From an uncultured Alphaproteobacteria bacterium (GTDB lineage: Bacteria > Pseudomonadota > Alphaproteobacteria > Caulobacterales > Caulobacteraceae), in NCBI GenBank assembly GCA_903860975.1, contig CAIOSI010000038.1:1-64000 (forward strand): a stretch of 64,000 nt of DNA, read 5' to 3'. Below are positions 37,105 through 45,124 of the stretch, in pieces; within the stretch, counting starts at the first letter, position 1; each line of letters starts with the position of its first letter. A model generated the notes under the pieces. That model was not told the origin of the DNA, made no database searches, and worked only from the letters and a program-made list of their open reading frames with translations. Both the position numbers and the translations under genes were made by a program.

Positions 37105-37482
37105 ATGCTCAAGCAACGTCGTATGGCTGCCGAACACGTTGCCGGCGTCCTGTTCGAAGCTGAAGCGGCCATCGACGTGGCCCTCGCCAAGACCGCGGCC
37201 CTGGCGGGCATCATGCCGACACTACGCCAACAGGCAGGTGCCTCGGCGCTCATCGGGCAGGACGCTGTCGAACGCGCCAGCCAGGCCATCGCCGCGCTTG
37301 CCGATGCTCGCCGGGCGATCGTGGAGACCCACAAGGAACTTTCGATTGTGCAGAGCCAGATCGGTCTCGGTGCGATCACGATGACGGACCCGGGGAGTGG
37401 CCACAAGCCACCCCCGATGTTCGCCAGTGACGCCCAGCCTCAAGCCGGCCGCCGTGCCCTGCGGGCTGTCCGCGCAGCTTAG
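37105..37482 (+). CDS. Conserved-looking hypothetical protein, helical
   Basis: The 125-residue protein is predicted mostly alpha-helical: residues 5-45 and 55-95 are Ala-rich with regular heptad-like spacing (AAEHVAGVLFEAEAAID, ERASQAIAALADARRAIVE). The last 30 residues are Pro- and Arg-rich and probably disordered. AGGAGAG is six to seven bases before ATG 37105. No signal, membrane segment or known motif is seen. It follows the LuxR-type gene by 70 bases on the same strand and precedes a membrane protein gene. Confidence 0.68.
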   Translation: MLKQRRMAAEHVAGVLFEAEAAIDVALAKTAALAGIMPTLRQQAGASALIGQDAVERASQAIAALADARRAIVETHKELSIVQSQIGLGAITMTDPGSGHKPPPMFASDAQPQAGRRALRAVRAA

Positions 37483-37550
37483 AATCCCATTTCGCCGATC
37501 AACACGGTCAGGCAGACTGGACCCTCGACTCTTGCCGGGGGTCCTTTTCA

Positions 37551-38021
37551 TTGCAGCTTGCCAGTTATGCCTTGCCGCCCTGGGTCGGACTAGCGATCGC
37601 CGTCATCGTTAGCGGCGGGGCGTTCTGGAAGGGTGGTCGTGAGGAACAGATCGCCGCCGGCGGTCTGATATTGAGCTGGCTGGTCACCATCGTCCTGCGT
37701 GATCCCAACTGGGTCGGCGCCCAAAAAGGCGCCTTTGTCGCCGATACCTGCCTGCTCGTGATACTGCTCATGCTTGCCCTGCGCACAAAGCGATACTGGC
37801 CGCTGGCAGCGACCGCCTTTCAACTTCTTTGTGTCCTCACCCATATCGCCCGGATCGTTGACCCCGGCGTTCGCGCCTGGGCCTACGCAACAGGTCAGGT
37901 CATTTGGAGCCAATGGGTGTTTTTTGCCGTCGGTGTCGGGACCTGGAATAGGTGGCGCGGCCGCCGGCGGCTCGCGCTCGCAGGCACCCCCATGACCGCG
38001 CCAGGCGCCCCGCGTCGGTAA
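37551..38021 (+). CDS. Integral membrane protein of unknown function
   Basis: The 156-residue product has four hydrophobic segments (about residues 9-27, 36-50, 64-80, 84-104 with a further aromatic stretch at 118-135) and a basic C-terminus. The start is probably the TTG at 37551 (MQLASYALPPW), behind a G-rich run, since no better codon lies nearby. The family is not recognised. It is the last gene of a rightward run before the gshB region. Confidence 0.6.
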   Translation: MQLASYALPPWVGLAIAVIVSGGAFWKGGREEQIAAGGLILSWLVTIVLRDPNWVGAQKGAFVADTCLLVILLMLALRTKRYWPLAATAFQLLCVLTHIARIVDPGVRAWAYATGQVIWSQWVFFAVGVGTWNRWRGRRRLALAGTPMTAPGAPRR

Positions 38022-38076
38022 ATGAGCAATCCACCGCGTGCGATAACGGGGACCCATCCGAATGGCCGGGCAATCG

Positions 38077-38085
38077 TTATCCACA
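38077..38085 (+). promoter_or_regulatory. Consensus DnaA box
   Basis: The 9-mer TTATCCACA is a perfect DnaA-binding consensus, in a 163-base gap between convergent 3' ends. A single box cannot mark an origin, and no AT-rich unwinding region or box cluster is seen. It could titrate DnaA or be chance. Confidence 0.35.
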
Positions 38086-38184
38086 AAAGCCCCAGCGCCG
38101 GTATGCGCCCAGATCAACAACCGCGAATTTTTGCGGAATTTGAGATGCTTGCGCGACTTGGCGGAGCGCCTTGGGGTTGAAAAC

Positions 38185-39132
38185 TCAAACGCGAGCGCGA
38201 AGACTTTCAATCCGTTGCCAGAGGACCTCCGTTGCGTCGATGCCTGTGAACGCCTTCAAGGCCACGGCACCGGTGGGCGAGGTGACGTTGATCTCCGTCA
38301 GGTAGTCACCGATCACGTCTATGCCGACGAACAGCAGGCCGCGACGTTTCAGCTCAGGGCCGATGGTCGCGCAGATTTCGCGGTCACGCGCGGTGAGTTC
38401 CACCGCTTCGGCCCTGCCGCCAACGGCCAGGTTGGAGCGGATCTGGCCCTTCTGCGGCACCCGGTTGATCGCGCCTACGGCCTGGCCGTCAATCAGCAGG
38501 ATGCGCTTATCTCCCTTGGTCACTGAGGGCAGGAACTTCTGCAAGATCACCGGTTCACGGCTCAGCTCAGCGTGGATTTCCAGCAGCGCCTCGAGATTTG
38601 GATCGTCCACGAGATGGCGGGTCACGCCTGAGCCACCCCGTCCGTTGAGGGGTTTCAACACCACATCTCCGTGCCGCGCACGGAAGTCGGCGATCGCCTC
38701 ACGGTCGGCGGTGATCAGGGTCGGTGGCTGTAGGCCGGGGAAGTCGGTGACGAACAGTTTTTCCGGCGCGTTGCGAACCGCCACAGGGTCGTTCACCACC
38801 AGGGTCTTTGGGTGGACTTTCTCGAGAAAAAAGGTCGAGTCGATGTAGTTCATGTCGAAGGGCGGATCCTGGCGCAGCAGAATTACGTCGAAGGCCGCCA
38901 GATCGACCCGCATGAAGGCGCCAAGCGTGGCGTGATCGCCGGGCCGCCGCTGGACGGTGACATTGCGCCCGCGGGCGAAGACCCGGCCTTCGTCCATGGC
39001 GAGCGTGTCGGTGGTGTAGACGAAGAGGCTGTGGCCGCGCGCCTGGGCAGACTCCATCATCAGAAACGTCGTGTCGCCCTCGATGTTAATCCCCTCGATG
39101 GGATCCATTTGCACCGCGACCTTCAGAGACAT
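38185..39132 (-). CDS. gshB: Glutathione synthase
   Basis: The 315-residue ATP-grasp enzyme joins gamma-glutamylcysteine and glycine. It begins [23 protein letters not shown], the typical gshB opening, and contains [25 protein letters not shown] (glycine-rich lid) and the metal-site segment [19 protein letters not shown]. Length is normal. The start at 39132 has GGAGCG upstream and is preferred over an in-frame ATG 36 bases earlier. The SirB1-like gene lies upstream on the same strand. Confidence 0.96.
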   Translation of the reverse strand: MSLKVAVQMDPIEGINIEGDTTFLMMESAQARGHSLFVYTTDTLAMDEGRVFARGRNVTVQRRPGDHATLGAFMRVDLAAFDVILLRQDPPFDMNYIDSTFFLEKVHPKTLVVNDPVAVRNAPEKLFVTDFPGLQPPTLITADREAIADFRARHGDVVLKPLNGRGGSGVTRHLVDDPNLEALLEIHAELSREPVILQKFLPSVTKGDKRILLIDGQAVGAINRVPQKGQIRSNLAVGGRAEAVELTARDREICATIGPELKRRGLLFVGIDVIGDYLTEINVTSPTGAVALKAFTGIDATEVLWQRIESLRARV

Positions 39133-39204
39133 GCCTGCGCTCCTGGCGACCTTGACGTTTGGGGACATAGGCTGGGCCGGGGCCGGGCGCCAGTCGCTGC
39201 TTAC

Positions 39205-40020
39205 CTAGTTCAGCTGAAGCCTCACCCTCTCGCGCTGAGCCCGGGCGGCTAAGGTGGCGCCGCCGTCGAGCGCTGTCGCGCGAGCCAGGGCTTCCAGAGA
39301 TCCAGCCAACGCGCCCTGACCTTCGCGGGCGGCGGCGACATCGAGCCAGGGGCGGTGGTCGCTTGGATCCAGCAGGGCGCGACGCAGCGCCGAGCGTTCA
39401 GCGCGTTCGAAGTCGCGCACCTGAATGGCGCGCGCGTAGATGGTGTTCTGCAGGCGCAGCAGGACGGCGCGGTCGCTAACCGGAGCCATGAGTCGGTCCA
39501 AGCGGTCGGCGACGTTGGGGGTCAGTCCGGCGTGCAGCGCGCGACGTGTCAGCTCCGATGGCAGGACGACACGGCCCTCCGAAAAGGGGTCCAACGCAAG
39601 CGGGCCTTCATCGGTTTCGATGCGCAGCAGGAAGTGGCCAGGGAAATCCACGCCCTGCACTGTGAGCGCACATCGGCGAGCGGAGTGCAGGTAGAATACC
39701 CCCAAGGCGACAGCCAGGCCCTTGCGGCGCTCGGCCACGGAGATGATGTCGGCATTCTCTGGAGCTTCGTAGGACAACACATCGCCTGCCAAGCGCAGAT
39801 CTCCGGCCATCGCCTCGGCCAGTGCCTCTTCAGCGCTTTCCTGCTTCAAGCGTTGGGCGAGCCGCTCAGCGCCCATTGCGCCCAGATCATAAGCGGCTTG
39901 CGGATCGCGACTGGGGTCTTCGTGAAGAGCGCAAGCGATCGCGGCGTCCAGAAGCGGGAAGTCGCTGTCGGCGGCCAGGCCGGCGTCCTTGAGGATGGAT
40001 TCAGCCTCTTCGCGACCCAT
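39205..40020 (-). CDS. SirB1-like transglutaminase-fold protein
   Basis: The 271-residue protein has the SirB1/Transglut_core2 pattern: an ADIISVAERRKGLAVALGVFYLHSARRC segment, VDFPGHFLLRI and ALDPFSEGRVV, then a helical TPR-like C-terminal part (residues about 185-260). Gly-Phe-x-x-H in FPGHFL is the conserved core. Members lack proven enzyme activity. The start at 40020 lies just after the end of the yraN remnant; a longer upstream start would overlap it. It lies between rsmI/yraN and gshB, the place expected for this gene in related alphaproteobacteria. Confidence 0.82.
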   Translation of the reverse strand: MGREEAESILKDAGLAADSDFPLLDAAIACALHEDPSRDPQAAYDLGAMGAERLAQRLKQESAEEALAEAMAGDLRLAGDVLSYEAPENADIISVAERRKGLAVALGVFYLHSARRCALTVQGVDFPGHFLLRIETDEGPLALDPFSEGRVVLPSELTRRALHAGLTPNVADRLDRLMAPVSDRAVLLRLQNTIYARAIQVRDFERAERSALRRALLDPSDHRPWLDVAAAREGQGALAGSLEALARATALDGGATLAARAQRERVRLQLN

Positions 40021-40024
40021 GCCT

Positions 40025-40224
40025 TCACACACCCTCCCAGGCGCAGGGAATATGCCCACGAAGTGTGCCGAGCGCGAGGTCTATGCGATTGATCTCGGCC
40101 CGGCGGGCCTTCAGACGGGTCCTGGCGCGGCAGTCCTTCGCCATCAGCCGCAACGCCGCAAAGATTTCCGCCGGCCTGACATGCATGTGGCCCGACCTCG
40201 GGCGGCGTGAACAGCGCGGTTCAC
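40025..40224 (-). pseudogene. yraN: Remnant of yraN (UPF0102 endonuclease-fold protein)
   Basis: A GTG at 40224 overlapping the rsmI stop starts the usual opening VNRAVHAARGR. After a frameshift near 40180 the typical N-terminal helix AEIFAALRLMAK follows, then a run ARRAEI that matches the family's GEIDL position. The frame then goes straight into GTLRGHIPCAWEG, the C-terminal end of YraN. The middle 50-60 residues with the nuclease-fold core are missing. The position downstream of rsmI is the normal one for yraN. Both a frameshift and an internal deletion are present, so the gene is dead. Confidence 0.62.
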
Positions 40225-41090
40225 CGGCCAGCCCTAATCGCCATTGCCCGTTGGTAGACATCGCGGCGGGAGAGACCTAGCGCCTTGGCCACCTCTGCGG
40301 CAGCTTCGGCAGGGCGCAGGCGGCTCAGCGCGTCAGCAAGCGCTGTGTCGATGTCGCTTTCCGTTGCTTCTACCTGGTGACCTGGCCCAACCAGGATCAC
40401 GATCTCGCCTTTCGGTGCGTCAAGCTTGGGGTCGGCGGCCAAGAGGCTCAGCGGACCACGATAGAAGGTCTCGTAGAGCTTGGTGAGCTCGCGGCAGACA
40501 ACGGCCTCACGCTCGCCAAGAACAGCGGCCATGTCGGTCAGGCTCTCCGCCAACCGCGATCCTCCCTCAAAGAAGACCAGGGTTGAGCGGATCGGCGCGA
40601 GCTCCTCTAGAAACGTCCTTCGGGCCGCGCTTTTGGGTGGCGGAAAGCCCGCAAACAGGAAACGGTCTGTGGGAAGGCCTGCCGCTGAGAGCCCCGCCAG
40701 TAAGGCCGACGCCCCGGGGATCGGGAAGACGGAAAACCCCGCGGCCGCGGCTTCGCGCACGAGCCTGTAGCCGGGATCTGAGACGAGCGGGGTTCCTGCG
40801 TCGGAGACCAAGGCTACGGTCTTGCCCTGGGCCAAGGCCGCCATAGCCTTGGGCCGGGTGCGTTCTGCGCCGTGTTCGTCGTAGCGCTCCAGCTTGGCCG
40901 AAAGACCATAGGCCTGCAGGAGTTTGCCTGCGACCCGGGTGTCTTCGGCCAGCACCAGGTCGGCGGCCGCCAAGACGTCGAGCGCGCGAAGTGTAATGTC
41001 CCGCAGGTTGCCGATGGGCGTGGCGACCACATAGAGCCCGGCCGCCAGGGCTGTGTCGTCCAGGTCGGGAGGCGGTAAGTGTGAGGCCAT
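40221..41090 (-). CDS. rsmI: 16S rRNA (cytidine-1402-2'-O)-methyltransferase
   Basis: The 289-residue enzyme belongs to the tetrapyrrole-methylase fold and methylates the ribose of C1402 in 16S rRNA. VVATPIGNLRDITLRAL opens the domain, AEDTRVAGKLL follows, and DAGTPLVSDPGYRLV is the signature loop; PIPGASAL and the FAGFPP segment are also typical. A C-terminal helical part with SRRDVYQRA is the usual RsmI HTH-like tail. The ATG at 41090 (MASHLPPP) is preferred over an upstream TTG. It overlaps the yraN remnant's GTG by two bases. Confidence 0.94.
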   Translation of the reverse strand: MASHLPPPDLDDTALAAGLYVVATPIGNLRDITLRALDVLAAADLVLAEDTRVAGKLLQAYGLSAKLERYDEHGAERTRPKAMAALAQGKTVALVSDAGTPLVSDPGYRLVREAAAAGFSVFPIPGASALLAGLSAAGLPTDRFLFAGFPPPKSAARRTFLEELAPIRSTLVFFEGGSRLAESLTDMAAVLGEREAVVCRELTKLYETFYRGPLSLLAADPKLDAPKGEIVILVGPGHQVEATESDIDTALADALSRLRPAEAAAEVAKALGLSRRDVYQRAMAIRAGR

Positions 41091-41130
41091 GGCCGGAGGG
41101 TTCGCTGCGATCGAAGAATAAGGCAAGCGT

Positions 41131-42273
41131 CTAGGTTGCGAGTTCAGTCGTCAGGCGATCCAACACCAAGCGGCCCGCCGGTGTGGCACGGAGACGATTT
41201 GGGTCGTCTGCAAGCAGGCCTTGAGCCTTCAGATCGCCGATGCGTTCCGGCGGGATTTCTAAGGCCGCCACTTCGGCCACAGGCACACCATCGGTGATTC
41301 GAAGGCCGCTCAGCAGGCGCTCCTGGGCCGTCTCGCGTGCGTCGAGCTGTTCGCAGGTGGCAAGTCCCAGACCTGTCTCGACGACGCGAGCGATGTAGTC
41401 GGCAGGTCTCGTTTGGGCATAGGTCGCATGGCGGGCCCCGCCTCGGGTGATCCGCCCGTGCGCGCCGGGACCTGCGCCGACATAATCGTGCCCCTGCCAG
41501 TAGATCATGTTGTGGCGCGAGCGGGCGGCTGGGCCACGGGCATGGTTGGAGACTTCGTAAGCATCGAAACCGGCGGCTTCGAGCACGCGTTGGGTCGTCT
41601 CGTAGAGCTCTGCGCCAAGCTCGCCTTCGGGCGATGAGAACATGCCTCTGCGCACAGCCCGGTCGAAGGCGGTGCCGGGCTCGATTGTCAGCTGGTACGG
41701 CGAGACGTGCTCTGCACCCAGGTCGAGGGCCGCCTGCAGCTCTCCCATCCAGGCGCGCGGTGTTTGGCCTGGCCGGGCATAGATCATGTCGATCGACAGG
41801 CGCGGGAAGGCCGCAGTGGCAGCTTGGGTCGCGCGGATGGCGGTTGCCGCGTCATGGTTGCGGCCCAGGAACTTTAGCGCCCCGTCGTCCAAAGACTGCA
41901 GTCCCAGCGATAGTCGGTTCACTCCGGCGTCGGCGAAAGCGGCAAAACGAGCGGCCTCGGCGTCGGTTGGGTTGGCTTCCAGCGTCACCTCCAGATCTGG
42001 CGCGGGGGTCCAGAAGTTCCGGGCCGCCGAGATGATCTCGCCTGCCCAGGCCGGGTCCATCAGTGACGGCGTGCCTCCGCCCAGGAAGATTGCAGCCAAT
42101 TCCCGAGGCCCCGTGAGCGCAGCTTGGGACTGGAGATCGGCGATGATGGCCTGAGCCAGGGCTGCCGGCTCCTCGCCCTTGCGGTGCTTGTAGACGTTGA
42201 AGTCGCAATAGGGGCAGATGCGGGCGCAATAGGGCCAGTGCACATAGAGGCCTAGTTTCGGTCCTCCCGTCAA
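41131..42273 (-). CDS. hemW: HemW-like radical SAM protein (heme chaperone)
   Basis: The 380-residue protein has the radical-SAM cluster motif [13 protein letters not shown] after LGLYVHWPY, the FLGGGTPSL motif and the [20 protein letters not shown] segment typical of HemW. This family was long annotated as oxygen-independent coproporphyrinogen oxidase; HemW instead binds heme and the extra Cys of true HemN is absent. The start is a TTG that overlaps the rdgB stop by four bases, which supports coupling. rsmI follows downstream on the same strand. Confidence 0.93.
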   Translation of the reverse strand: MTGGPKLGLYVHWPYCARICPYCDFNVYKHRKGEEPAALAQAIIADLQSQAALTGPRELAAIFLGGGTPSLMDPAWAGEIISAARNFWTPAPDLEVTLEANPTDAEAARFAAFADAGVNRLSLGLQSLDDGALKFLGRNHDAATAIRATQAATAAFPRLSIDMIYARPGQTPRAWMGELQAALDLGAEHVSPYQLTIEPGTAFDRAVRRGMFSSPEGELGAELYETTQRVLEAAGFDAYEVSNHARGPAARSRHNMIYWQGHDYVGAGPGAHGRITRGGARHATYAQTRPADYIARVVETGLGLATCEQLDARETAQERLLSGLRITDGVPVAEVAALEIPPERIGDLKAQGLLADDPNRLRATPAGRLVLDRLTTELAT

Positions 42274-42869
42274 AAGAGAGCGGCCTTGAGTTTGGCGAAT
42301 GCGCGAGCGCGGTGGCTGATGCCGTCTTTCTGCAGGGGCTCGATTTCGCCGAAGGTCCGATCTAGGCCCTCGGGTATGAAGATCGGATCATAGCCGAAGC
42401 CCTTTTCCCCTCGGGGCGGGAAGGTCAGAGTTCCATCGATGCGGCCCTCGACGACCACGCCGGGGCCGCTGGGCCAGGCCACCGCCAGCGCGCTGGTGAA
42501 CCAGGCTGAGAAGTCTTGAGCGCGGGCTTCTTCCAGTCGCGCCTCCACCTTTTTCATGGCTTCGGTGAAGTTCCGCCCAGGGCCCGCCCAACGTGCCGAA
42601 TAGATCCCTGGCGCGCCGTCGAGGGCCACCACGGATAGACCAGAATCATCCGCCAAAGCGATCAAACCGCTGGCTTCTGCTGCGGCCCGGGCTTTGAGCA
42701 AGGCATTGCCTACGAACGTTGTCTCGGTCTCATCGGGCTCGTGCAGCCCAAGCGAGCCTGCGGTCACGAGCTCAAAGCGGTTCTCAAGAATTTCAGCCAA
42801 CTCGCGCGCCTTGCCAGCGTTGTGGGTGGCCACGACCAGCCGTGTTCCGGGCTCCAACTTCAACGCCAT
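42270..42869 (-). CDS. rdgB: XTP/dITP diphosphatase
   Basis: The 199-residue Ham1-type pyrophosphatase removes non-canonical purine nucleotides. It opens with [18 protein letters not shown] and contains the metal site ADDSGL, the [11 protein letters not shown] segment and GFGYDPIF. The C-terminus has SHRARAF, the substrate-binding part. Full length. hemW overlaps downstream. In many relatives rph is directly upstream; here a rightward cassette (43,064-44,264) stands between them. Confidence 0.95.
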   Translation of the reverse strand: MALKLEPGTRLVVATHNAGKARELAEILENRFELVTAGSLGLHEPDETETTFVGNALLKARAAAEASGLIALADDSGLSVVALDGAPGIYSARWAGPGRNFTEAMKKVEARLEEARAQDFSAWFTSALAVAWPSGPGVVVEGRIDGTLTFPPRGEKGFGYDPIFIPEGLDRTFGEIEPLQKDGISHRARAFAKLKAALF

Positions 42870-42939
42870 CGATTTGTGCCTCCTTCACAGCTTTGGGACC
42901 ATAGCCGCACCCCGCGGGGTTGCATTGCAAAATTTTAAT

Positions 42940-42975
42940 ATCGCTATTCGATGTTATTTTTGATCGCTAATCGAT
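42940..42975 (+). promoter_or_regulatory. Two ATCG-N5-CGAT palindromes, candidate operators
   Basis: ATCGCTATTCGAT (42940-42952) and ATCGCTAATCGAT (42963-42975) differ at one base and are each an ATCG/CGAT inverted repeat with a 5-base spacer. Their centres are 23 bases apart, about two helical turns, in an AT-rich stretch between rdgB and the cassette. They could bind the HTH protein encoded at 43799. They lie where both the rdgB and the cassette promoters should be. Confidence 0.5.
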
Positions 42976-43026
42976 ACGGGCTTTCGAGAAATCATCACCG
43001 GAGCCGGAAATAGCCCCCGATATATG

Positions 43027-43037
43027 CTGCAGTGCAG
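43027..43037 (+). promoter_or_regulatory. CTGC-N3-GCAG motif, first copy
   Basis: CTGCAGTGCAG is the core of a perfect 7-1-7 palindrome (TGCTGCA-G-TGCAGCA, 43025-43039), 26 bases before the first 35-residue ORF and just after a TATATG element. CTGC-N3-GCAG arrangements are known as targets of PhaR-type regulators in Paracoccus. A second copy lies at 44050-44060. Confidence 0.45.
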
Positions 43038-43063
43038 CAAGATTTTTCAGAAGGACGACGATC

Positions 43064-43171
43064 ATGTTCTCCACCTTTATGAGGGCTTTCGACGGTGCCT
43101 CGTTCAGCATTTTCAGGGTGCTCGCCGTGGCGCCAATGGTGGCGGTCGCCGCCGTCGCTTCGATCCACTAG
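43064..43171 (+). CDS. Candidate 35-residue small hydrophobic protein
   Basis: The ORF reads MFSTFMRAFDGASFSIF, then a hydrophobic Val/Ala-rich stretch and a final SIH. An AAGGA is ten bases upstream of the ATG. It lies 89 bases ahead of the DUF2975 gene, on the same strand. The alternation of a short polar head and hydrophobic tail suggests a membrane peptide. It has the same length as the ORF at 44157, and both share upstream motifs. No family recognised. Confidence 0.5.
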   Translation: MFSTFMRAFDGASFSIFRVLAVAPMVAVAAVASIH

Positions 43172-43259
43172 GCTCCATACTTTGGGGTTGGTCCGACCCG
43201 CCCAAGCCGATGCGCCTTCGGGGGCGGCCAGGGCAGGTTTTGTCGTAAGGAGGGTCTGG

Positions 43260-43784
43260 ATGCGCGCGCTTGGACCGGGATCGGTCTCGAGTTTCCTAAA
43301 GATCATTCTGGATGTGGTCTTCGCTGCCCTCTGGATCGCCCTTGGTGCCGTTACCCTAGCGCTGCTTGGCGCCCTGCTGTTCAGCTTCAACGCCCACCTA
43401 TTCCCCGACTTTCTCGTCAAAAACGCCGCGACCGTCGCGATCCGTGGCCCGCTATTTGCCGGCGTTTTACTGGTCATTGGTCTTTCGGTCGGCGGCGTCC
43501 TCGTCATCGTCCATTCACTGCGCCGCATCTTTATGACTCTGATGGCGGGTGACCCGTTCCATCCGACGAACGTCGGCCGGCTGCGTCTGATTGGCCTGAT
43601 GCTGGCCGCGCTTGAGGTTGGTCGCTATTGCGTCTGGGGCTTGAGCCCTTTCATGCCGGGTGTCGCCCGTATCCAGCCCAACCTCAACCTCACCGCTTGG
43701 TTCTCTGTTTTGGTGGTGTTCGTGCTGGCTGAGGTGTTCCGTGAGGGGGCCCGCCTTCGACGTGAAGCCGAGCTAACGATCTAG
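43260..43784 (+). CDS. DUF2975 domain membrane protein
   Basis: The 174-residue protein has four membrane helices: about residues 13-38, 55-80, 102-120 and 135-155. The sequence between helices two and three has the FMTLMAGDPFHPTNVGRLRLIG pattern, in which GDPF-x-x-x-N-x-x-R-L-R-x-IG is the hallmark of DUF2975. Such genes are usually paired with a small HTH regulator of the YozG type, as here. The ATG at 43260 has GGAGG seven bases upstream. The role is unknown; a membrane partner of the regulator is a common guess. Confidence 0.85.
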   Translation: MRALGPGSVSSFLKIILDVVFAALWIALGAVTLALLGALLFSFNAHLFPDFLVKNAATVAIRGPLFAGVLLVIGLSVGGVLVIVHSLRRIFMTLMAGDPFHPTNVGRLRLIGLMLAALEVGRYCVWGLSPFMPGVARIQPNLNLTAWFSVLVVFVLAEVFREGARLRREAELTI

Positions 43785-43798
43785 GGGGCGCTAAGAGA

Positions 43799-44041
43799 AT
43801 GCCAATTCGTGTCCAACTCGACCGTATGCTGCTCGAGCGGCGCATGTCCCTGACCGAGCTGGCCGACCGCGTCGGCGTCACGATCGCCAACCTCTCGATC
43901 CTGAAAACGGGCAAGGCGCGCGCTGTGCGTTTTACGACCCTTGCAGCGCTCTGCCGTGAGCTAGACTGCCAGCCGGGCGACCTCTTGCTCTATGAAGCCG
44001 GGCCCGGCGACGAGGCTTGGGATGAAGAAGAGGCCGAGTGA
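43799..44041 (+). CDS. YozG-type small HTH transcriptional regulator
   Basis: The 80-residue protein has a Cro/CI helix-turn-helix (MSLTELADRVGVTIANLSILKTGKARAVRF, read in outline) and the ending CRELDCQPGDLLLYE, which is the conserved tail of the HTH_26/YozG group. It starts 14 bases after the DUF2975 stop. The regulator probably binds its own promoter region; the ATCG-N5-CGAT repeats at 42940-42975 are candidate sites. An acidic C-terminal tail follows the domain. Confidence 0.88.
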   Translation: MPIRVQLDRMLLERRMSLTELADRVGVTIANLSILKTGKARAVRFTTLAALCRELDCQPGDLLLYEAGPGDEAWDEEEAE

Positions 44042-44049
44042 CAACAGCG

Positions 44050-44060
44050 CTGCGCTGCAG
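44050..44060 (+). promoter_or_regulatory. CTGC-N3-GCAG motif, second copy
   Basis: CTGCGCTGCAG lies nine bases after the HTH gene's stop and is followed by CAAATATTTTG, resembling the first copy, which is followed by CAAGATTTTTC. The shared stretch spans about 22 bases with some 16 identical. Confidence 0.4.
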
Positions 44061-44090
44061 CAAATATTTTGTTCTCGGCCCAGAGAAACC

Positions 44091-44118
44091 TTGCAATCTC
44101 AACATTCCATTTTATATG
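44091..44118 (+). promoter_or_regulatory. Sigma-70-like promoter for second small ORF
   Basis: TTGCAA (44091-44096) and TATATG (44113-44118) are 16 bases apart. A direct repeat CGCACAATG (44122-44130 and 44137-44145) overlaps the expected transcription start. The small ORF starts at 44157. Confidence 0.45.
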
Positions 44119-44156
44119 CACCGCACAATGTTGCGACGCACAATGGAGTGTTCACT

Positions 44157-44264
44157 ATGATCGATGCAATTGAACGCGCCCTTAGCGCCATGTTCGCGCC
44201 GCTGGTCCTTGAGTTGGACCGGTTGCCGACCTCGGCGCTCCGCCACCTGATGGCCGGGCTCTAA
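44157..44264 (+). CDS. Candidate 35-residue small amphipathic protein
   Basis: The ORF reads MIDAIERALSAMFAPLV and continues LELDRLPTSALRHLMAGL; it is predicted as two amphipathic helices around the proline. GGAG is eight bases upstream of the ATG, a promoter-like pair precedes it and a terminator follows 33 bases after the stop, so the ORF looks like a complete small transcription unit. It has the same length as the ORF at 43064. No family recognised. Confidence 0.6.
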   Translation: MIDAIERALSAMFAPLVLELDRLPTSALRHLMAGL

Positions 44265-44297
44265 AGAAGATACCGTCAAAAGCGGGCTGTGATTAAG

Positions 44298-44327
44298 CGG
44301 GCGGCTGGACAACCAGCCGCCCGTTTT
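44298..44327 (+). terminator. Rho-independent terminator
   Basis: A perfect 11-bp stem CGGGCGGCTGG/CCAGCCGCCCG with loop ACAA is followed by TTTT (44324-44327). It ends the rightward small-ORF unit and lies two bases from the stop of the leftward rph, for which the hairpin could also serve. Confidence 0.8.
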
Positions 44328-44329
44328 GC

Positions 44330-45049
44330 CTACTGGCCGCCCGTCGCTGCGCGCTGCAGGATGATGAGCTCGCCGATGCCCTTCCGGGCCAGTGCGAAGA
44401 GTGTGTCGAATTCCCCTTCTGAGAAGCCACGCTTTTCGCCCGTGGCCTGAATTTCGACGATGTCACCCGTTCCGGTGAGCACGAAATTGGCGTCAGCCTC
44501 GGCGTTGGAATCTTCTTCGTAGTCGAGGTCGAGCACAGGCGCACCGTTGAACACACCGCAGCTGATCGCGGCTACGGCATCGACAATCGGGTCCTTGGTG
44601 ATCACGCCCTCATCCAGCAGGTATTTGGTCGCCAGACGCAACGCGACCCAGGCACCTGTGACCGAGGCCGTGCGGGTTCCACCGTCAGCTTGGATCACGT
44701 CGCAGTCGATGGAGATCTGCCGCTCGCCCAAGGCCTTAAGATCGACGATAGCGCGCATGGAGCGGCCGATCAGCCGCTGAATCTCTTGTGTGCGTCCGGA
44801 CTGCTTGCCTTGAGCCGCTTCGCGACGCCCTCGGGTATGGGTGGCGCGGGGCAGCATGCCATATTCGGCGGTGACCCAGCCTTGGCCCTTACCGCGCAGG
44901 AAGCCAGGTACGCCTTCTTCAAGACTCGCCGTCACCAGAACCTTGGTATGTCCAAAGCTGACGAGGCAGGACCCCTCAGCGTAGCGGTTGACGCCCGTTT
45001 CCAGGGTTACGGGCCGAAGGACGTCGGCAAGGCGCTCGGATGGACGCAT
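44330..45049 (-). CDS. rph: Ribonuclease PH
   Basis: The 239-residue phosphorolytic exoribonuclease trims tRNA 3' ends. It opens [17 protein letters not shown] and contains [11 protein letters not shown], the [26 protein letters not shown] segment, with the phosphate-binding Arg residues, and [24 protein letters not shown] stands seven bases ahead of the ATG. Divergent from hrcA by 75 bases. The usual rph-rdgB neighbourhood is broken by the inserted cassette downstream. Confidence 0.96.
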   Translation of the reverse strand: MRPSERLADVLRPVTLETGVNRYAEGSCLVSFGHTKVLVTASLEEGVPGFLRGKGQGWVTAEYGMLPRATHTRGRREAAQGKQSGRTQEIQRLIGRSMRAIVDLKALGERQISIDCDVIQADGGTRTASVTGAWVALRLATKYLLDEGVITKDPIVDAVAAISCGVFNGAPVLDLDYEEDSNAEADANFVLTGTGDIVEIQATGEKRGFSEGEFDTLFALARKGIGELIILQRAATGGQ

Positions 45050-45124
45050 AGATTACTCCTTGCGGCGGCACGCGGCTTGCGCCCACTCGCGCCGCGCTTA
45101 TCCTAGATCGGCAAGGTCCAGTCC

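Noticed and set aside
45050..45124. A CIRCE element before hrcA
   Set aside because: Looked for the TTAGCACTC/GAGTGCTAA pair; it is not present in this gap.
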